Source: Alkalihalobacillus sp. LMS6 (GTDB lineage: Bacteria; Bacillota; Bacilli; Bacillales; Bacillaceae_D). From it: 64,000 nt of DNA. A program made the position numbers and the translations under genes. The stretch spans positions 1,580,001-1,644,000 of the forward strand of contig NZ_CP093302.1 of the NCBI RefSeq assembly GCF_024362765.1, in the 5' to 3' direction. Positions 61,420 through 64,000 of the stretch are shown here, one piece after another. The notes beneath the pieces were generated by a model that was given only the letters and a program-made list of their open reading frames with translations, searched no databases and had not been told where the DNA came from. How positions within the stretch are numbered: position 1 is the first letter of the stretch; each line of letters opens with the position of its first letter.

Positions 61420-63534
61420 TTAAGCGAGTACAGGTTGTACGTGAAGCTGACCATCTTCCATTGTCACATCAATATGAGCAATCGCGTCATGGTCGATTAG
61501 AAGTTCTGTAATATCATCTTCAATCGTGTCTTGAATCACACGGCGAAGTGGACGAGCGCCAAAGGTAGGGTGATAGCCTTTTTTCGCTAATTCACGTTTC
61601 GCTTCTTCACTGACTTGAATGGTCATATTTAAGTCAGTCAGACGTCCGCGTAGATCATCAAGCATCACATCAACAATCTCAATTAAGTTGTCTTCTGTCA
61701 GCTGATTAAATTCAATTAACGCATCGAATCGGTTTAAAAACTCAGGCTTAAAATAGTCATTTAAGCTTTCAAGTATGCCAATCGTCTTGCTTTGTTCTGC
61801 GCTAAATCCAAGAGAACGAGAGGTTGTGCCAACACCAGCGTTTGAAGTCATAATAACCATCGTATCTTTGAAGGAAACGACGCGACCTTGACTATCGGTT
61901 AAGCGACCATCCTCCATAATTTGAAGGAACATATGCTGCACGTCTGGATGAGCTTTTTCAATTTCGTCCATTAGAATGATGCTGTAAGGATTGCGACGCA
62001 CTTGCTCAGTTAATTGACCGCCTTCCTCATGTCCAACATATCCTGGTGGTGAACCAATTAATTTCGAAACAGCGTGTTTCTCCATAAATTCACTCATATC
62101 TAGACGAATCATGTTTTCTTTATTGCCATACACTTCTTCAGCAAGCTGCTTCGTTAATTCCGTTTTCCCAACGCCAGTAGGACCAACAAAGAGGAAACTA
62201 ATTGGGCGATTACCTTGCTTCAACCCAGCTCGACTACGTTTAACCGCTTTGGCTGTTTTGGAAACCGCATCTTCTTGTCCAATTACTTTGCTTGCGAGAC
62301 GACTATTTAAATCACGCATTTTTTGCTGTTCGTCTTTTTGCAGCTTTTGGACGGGAATGCCGGTTTGTTTTTCAATGAGTGCCTGAATGTCTTCAATTGT
62401 GACCCGAATAGGTGAGAAGCTTGATTCCGTTTCTTTTAATTTTTCACGTAATGTGTTTTCTTCATCTCGCAATTTCGCTGCTTCTTCATATTGTTCGTTT
62501 TTAGTAGCTGAATGTTTACGAGACTGAATATCTTGTAATCGTTTTTCAATTGATGTTTTATCTTCATGTTCAATGGTTAACGATAAGCGTGAACCAACTT
62601 CATCAAGAAGGTCAATCGCTTTATCAGGAAGAAATCGATCTTGGATATAGCGGTTCGAAAGAGTAACCGTTGCACGTAACACATCGTCTGTATAGTGCAC
62701 ACCATGGTACCCTTCGTATACGGCTTTTAAGCCTTTTAAGATTTCATACGCTTGTTCTTCTGTCGGTTCTTTTACTGTGACCGGTTGGAAACGACGTTCG
62801 AGCGCTGCATCTTTTTCAATTTTACGGTATTCACTTAGTGTGGTTGCACCGATTAACTGCATGTTGCCTCTAGCTAAAGCAGGCTTAAGGATATTGCTTG
62901 CATCCATGTTGCCTTCACCAGATGCACCTGCGCCAACAAGCATATGCAGTTCATCAATAAAGAGAAGAACGTCTTCACGTTGCGACACTTCATCAATTAG
63001 TTGCTGCATCCGCTCTTCAAACTGTCCTCGGTAGCTAGTACCTGCTACGAGTGAAGCGAAATCAAGAGAGTAGATCTGTTTTCCTAACAGTTTTGATGGT
63101 GCGTTTCCTTGTGCAATGCGTAAAGCTAAGCCTTCCGCGATCGCTGTTTTCCCGACACCAGCTTCACCAATAAGAACAGGGTTGTTTTTGGTACGACGAC
63201 TAAGCACCTGAATGACTCGTTCTACTTCTTGGTCTCTTCCGATAACAGGGTCAATATCGCCGTTCTGCGCATCGTGAGATAGGTTATGACCAAATTGATT
63301 TAAAAAGCGATCTTCATCATGATCCTGTTCTTTTGTTTGTGTATAGTGTGGCTGATCATCTTGCTGGCCACCCATAAAGGATCCGAATAATGATTGTGAT
63401 GGGGCAGCTTTACCGTTTGTTTGTCTGAGCTCTTGAAAACAAGATTCACATAACATCACGTGTTTTTTATGCTGATTGACAACAACGTTTAACGATACTG
63501 CTGCATCATTTGTTTGACAGTGTTGACATTTCAT
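61420..63534 (-). CDS. clpE: ATP-dependent Clp protease ATPase subunit ClpE
   Basis: A 704-residue Hsp100 unfoldase that delivers damaged proteins to ClpP. Zinc finger at the N-terminus (Cys3, Cys6, Cys29, Cys32), first AAA domain (Walker [10 protein letters not shown]), a UVR-type middle region ([15 protein letters not shown]), second AAA domain (Walker [10 protein letters not shown]), and a ClpP-contact loop LGF (SRSLGFS). The N-terminal zinc finger and short linker separate ClpE from ClpC. ATG 63534 is chosen: the zinc finger starts there and GGGGG lies 9 bp upstream. Control by CtsR is likely (box at 63571). Confidence 0.95.
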   Translation of the reverse strand: MKCQHCQTNDAAVSLNVVVNQHKKHVMLCESCFQELRQTNGKAAPSQSLFGSFMGGQQDDQPHYTQTKEQDHDEDRFLNQFGHNLSHDAQNGDIDPVIGRDQEVERVIQVLSRRTKNNPVLIGEAGVGKTAIAEGLALRIAQGNAPSKLLGKQIYSLDFASLVAGTSYRGQFEERMQQLIDEVSQREDVLLFIDELHMLVGAGASGEGNMDASNILKPALARGNMQLIGATTLSEYRKIEKDAALERRFQPVTVKEPTEEQAYEILKGLKAVYEGYHGVHYTDDVLRATVTLSNRYIQDRFLPDKAIDLLDEVGSRLSLTIEHEDKTSIEKRLQDIQSRKHSATKNEQYEEAAKLRDEENTLREKLKETESSFSPIRVTIEDIQALIEKQTGIPVQKLQKDEQQKMRDLNSRLASKVIGQEDAVSKTAKAVKRSRAGLKQGNRPISFLFVGPTGVGKTELTKQLAEEVYGNKENMIRLDMSEFMEKHAVSKLIGSPPGYVGHEEGGQLTEQVRRNPYSIILMDEIEKAHPDVQHMFLQIMEDGRLTDSQGRVVSFKDTMVIMTSNAGVGTTSRSLGFSAEQSKTIGILESLNDYFKPEFLNRFDALIEFNQLTEDNLIEIVDVMLDDLRGRLTDLNMTIQVSEEAKRELAKKGYHPTFGARPLRRVIQDTIEDDITELLIDHDAIAHIDVTMEDGQLHVQPVLA

Positions 63535-63570
63535 CGTAAGTACCCCCAATAAATTTATTTTAATTTTGAC

Positions 63571-63587
63571 TTTGACTATACTTGACC
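63571..63587 (-). promoter_or_regulatory. CtsR operator upstream of clpE
   Basis: On the minus strand GGTCAAG-TAT-AGTCAAA matches the CtsR heptad repeat RGTCAAA-NAN-RGTCAAA with one mismatch, 37 bp before the start codon. A further GTCAAA heptad part follows directly. CtsR represses clp genes until heat stress. Confidence 0.8.
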
Positions 63588-63596
63588 AATAAAGAA

Positions 63597-63631
63597 TTAA
63601 AAAACAGCTAAACATCATTTGTATAGCTGTT
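63597..63631 (-). terminator. Terminator-like hairpin in the clpE leader
   Basis: On the minus strand AACAGCTA and TAGCTGTT pair across a 13-base loop and T5 follows. It lies between the two upstream promoters and the CtsR box, so it could act as an attenuator. Confidence 0.5.
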
Positions 63632-63640
63632 GTATTTCAT

Positions 63641-63718
63641 TACAGTATAGCTGATCAAGTTTGCTTTTTCAACAAATCGTGACTTTTAAGGTCAAAGTTG
63701 ATCAGTAACTATACTGTA
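63641..63718. repeat. Large inverted repeat in the clpE control region
   Basis: Left arm TACAGTATAG plus CTGATCAA (63641-63658); right arm TTGATCAG, TAA, CTATACTGTA (63698-63718). Eighteen positions pair perfectly with one 3-base bulge. A third TTGATCAG is at 63745-63752 at the end of the next gene. The arms carry the -10 elements of both promoters. Confidence 0.8.
63644..63672 (-). promoter_or_regulatory. clpE proximal promoter
   Basis: On the minus strand TTGAAA (63672-63667), 17 bp, TATACT (63649-63644). The spacer contains the CTGATCAA arm of the inverted repeat. Confidence 0.65.
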
Positions 63719-63741
63719 CCATTCGACAAAGTGATTGTCAA
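63713..63741 (-). promoter_or_regulatory. clpE distal promoter candidate
   Basis: On the minus strand perfect TTGACA (63741-63736), 17 bp, TACAGT (63718-63713). It lies between the end of the Eis-like gene and the dyad. Confidence 0.5.
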
Positions 63742-63748
63742 CAATTGA

Positions 63749-64000
63749 TCAGAAATAGTCAGAGAACCAAGGCTGATTATCTGGAATTAACTGCTCTAAA
63801 TAACGAATGGTGTCTTCGTTTGCGTCAATCCGGCCAATTTCTTTTAAATCTTTTGCACGCTTGTAGTTTAATAAAAGCGTAACAAGCGTTTGAATATCCA
63901 TCGTTGCGTCAACATGAGTGTTGTTCTTATTGCGTTCCACTTTTTGACCATTTTCAAACGTAATCGTAAAAATATCTTGATTCCACTCTAGCATCGGATC
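63749..64000 (-). CDS. Eis-like GNAT acetyltransferase, C-terminal part only
   Basis: The last 83 codons of a gene that continues past the right window edge. The sequence (DPMLEWNQDIFTITFENGQKV, then DIQTLVTLLLNYKRAKDLKEIGRI and IPDNQPWFSDYF at the end) fits the SCP2-like C-terminal domain of Eis-type N-acetyltransferases, in which the C-terminal carboxylate sits in the active site. Eis proteins acetylate amines including aminoglycosides; substrate unknown here. Confidence 0.75.
   Translation of the reverse strand, partial: DPMLEWNQDIFTITFENGQKVERNKNNTHVDATMDIQTLVTLLLNYKRAKDLKEIGRIDANEDTIRYLEQLIPDNQPWFSDYF

Noticed and set aside
63601-63760. Short repeats upstream of clpE as a CRISPR array
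   Set aside because: Repeats are 8-10 bp, irregular in spacing and partly inverted; they overlap promoter elements.

Overview
The window is chromosomal DNA of a spore-forming member of the Bacillaceae. It has AT-rich intergenic regions, strong AAGGAGG-type ribosome binding sites, a complete dacF-spoIIAA-spoIIAB-sigF block followed by a spoVA operon, lysA and ppiB, bacillithiol genes, ClpE with a CtsR operator, and a TPP riboswitch. Gene content fits the alkaliphilic branch (Shouchella/Alkalihalobacillus-like). That placement is inference; there is no rRNA or other marker here to fix the species. I see no tRNA, rRNA, CRISPR array, insertion sequence or prophage.

Layout. 1-2.7 kb: a truncated ornithine cyclodeaminase-family gene and an MHS-type transporter, with a divergent XRE-cupin regulator. 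2.7-9.7 kb: a complete asbABCDEF-type petrobactin siderophore operon behind a promoter whose spacer is a Fur box, with a second Fur box downstream. 9.8-13.5 kb: yqzK, xerD, deoB, pdp. 13.5-17.3 kb: a stress and accessory block (PPOX protein, Ohr peroxidase, VLRF1-type release-factor-like protein, drug-exporter-type MFS, DUF2188 protein). 17.3-26.3 kb: dacF, the spoIIA operon, spoVAC-AD-AEB-AEA-AF without spoVAA/spoVAB, lysA and ppiB, with good matches to sigma-F, sigma-H and sigma-G promoters in the places expected from Bacillus subtilis.

26.3-33.4 kb: a LysR regulator divergent from an operon that joins the methylcitrate cycle (mmgD, prpD, prpB) to the last steps of valine breakdown (mmsB, mmsA). 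Together these carry 3-hydroxyisobutyrate through propionyl-CoA to pyruvate and succinate. 33.4-40.1 kb: an ABC-F ATPase, an aldo-keto reductase, a decayed PQQ-type sugar dehydrogenase, brxC/ytxJ, two small membrane proteins, sda (46 residues), a GNAT protein, and the ypcP-bshB2-yojF group. 40.2-46.3 kb: signalling and stress genes: LOV-STAS photoreceptor ytvA overlapping a membrane-anchored serine protease, ydaT, a short charged protein, an acyl-CoA dehydrogenase/ABM-monooxygenase/unknown trio, an RsbR paralogue, and a Cys/Thr-rich probable spore-surface protein.

46.6-52.7 kb: zwf convergent with gnd, a methyltransferase, a secreted PG-binding/3D-domain protein and a CDF metal exporter. 52.9-58.5 kb: ilvE, a HAD phosphatase, a TPP-riboswitch-controlled ykoEDC thiamine-precursor ECF transporter and a 3-methyladenine glycosylase. 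58.5-64 kb: the kynUBA tryptophan-to-anthranilate operon and clpE, whose upstream region holds two tandem promoters inside a large dyad plus a CtsR box, then the end of an Eis-like acetyltransferase cut by the window edge.

I did not find a clearly new biological system. The best leads are the translationally overlapped LOV photoreceptor-protease pair, the dyad-symmetric clpE control region, the joined valine/methylcitrate operon, the spoVA operon without AA/AB, and the small genes (sda and two others) that length-limited gene calling would miss.
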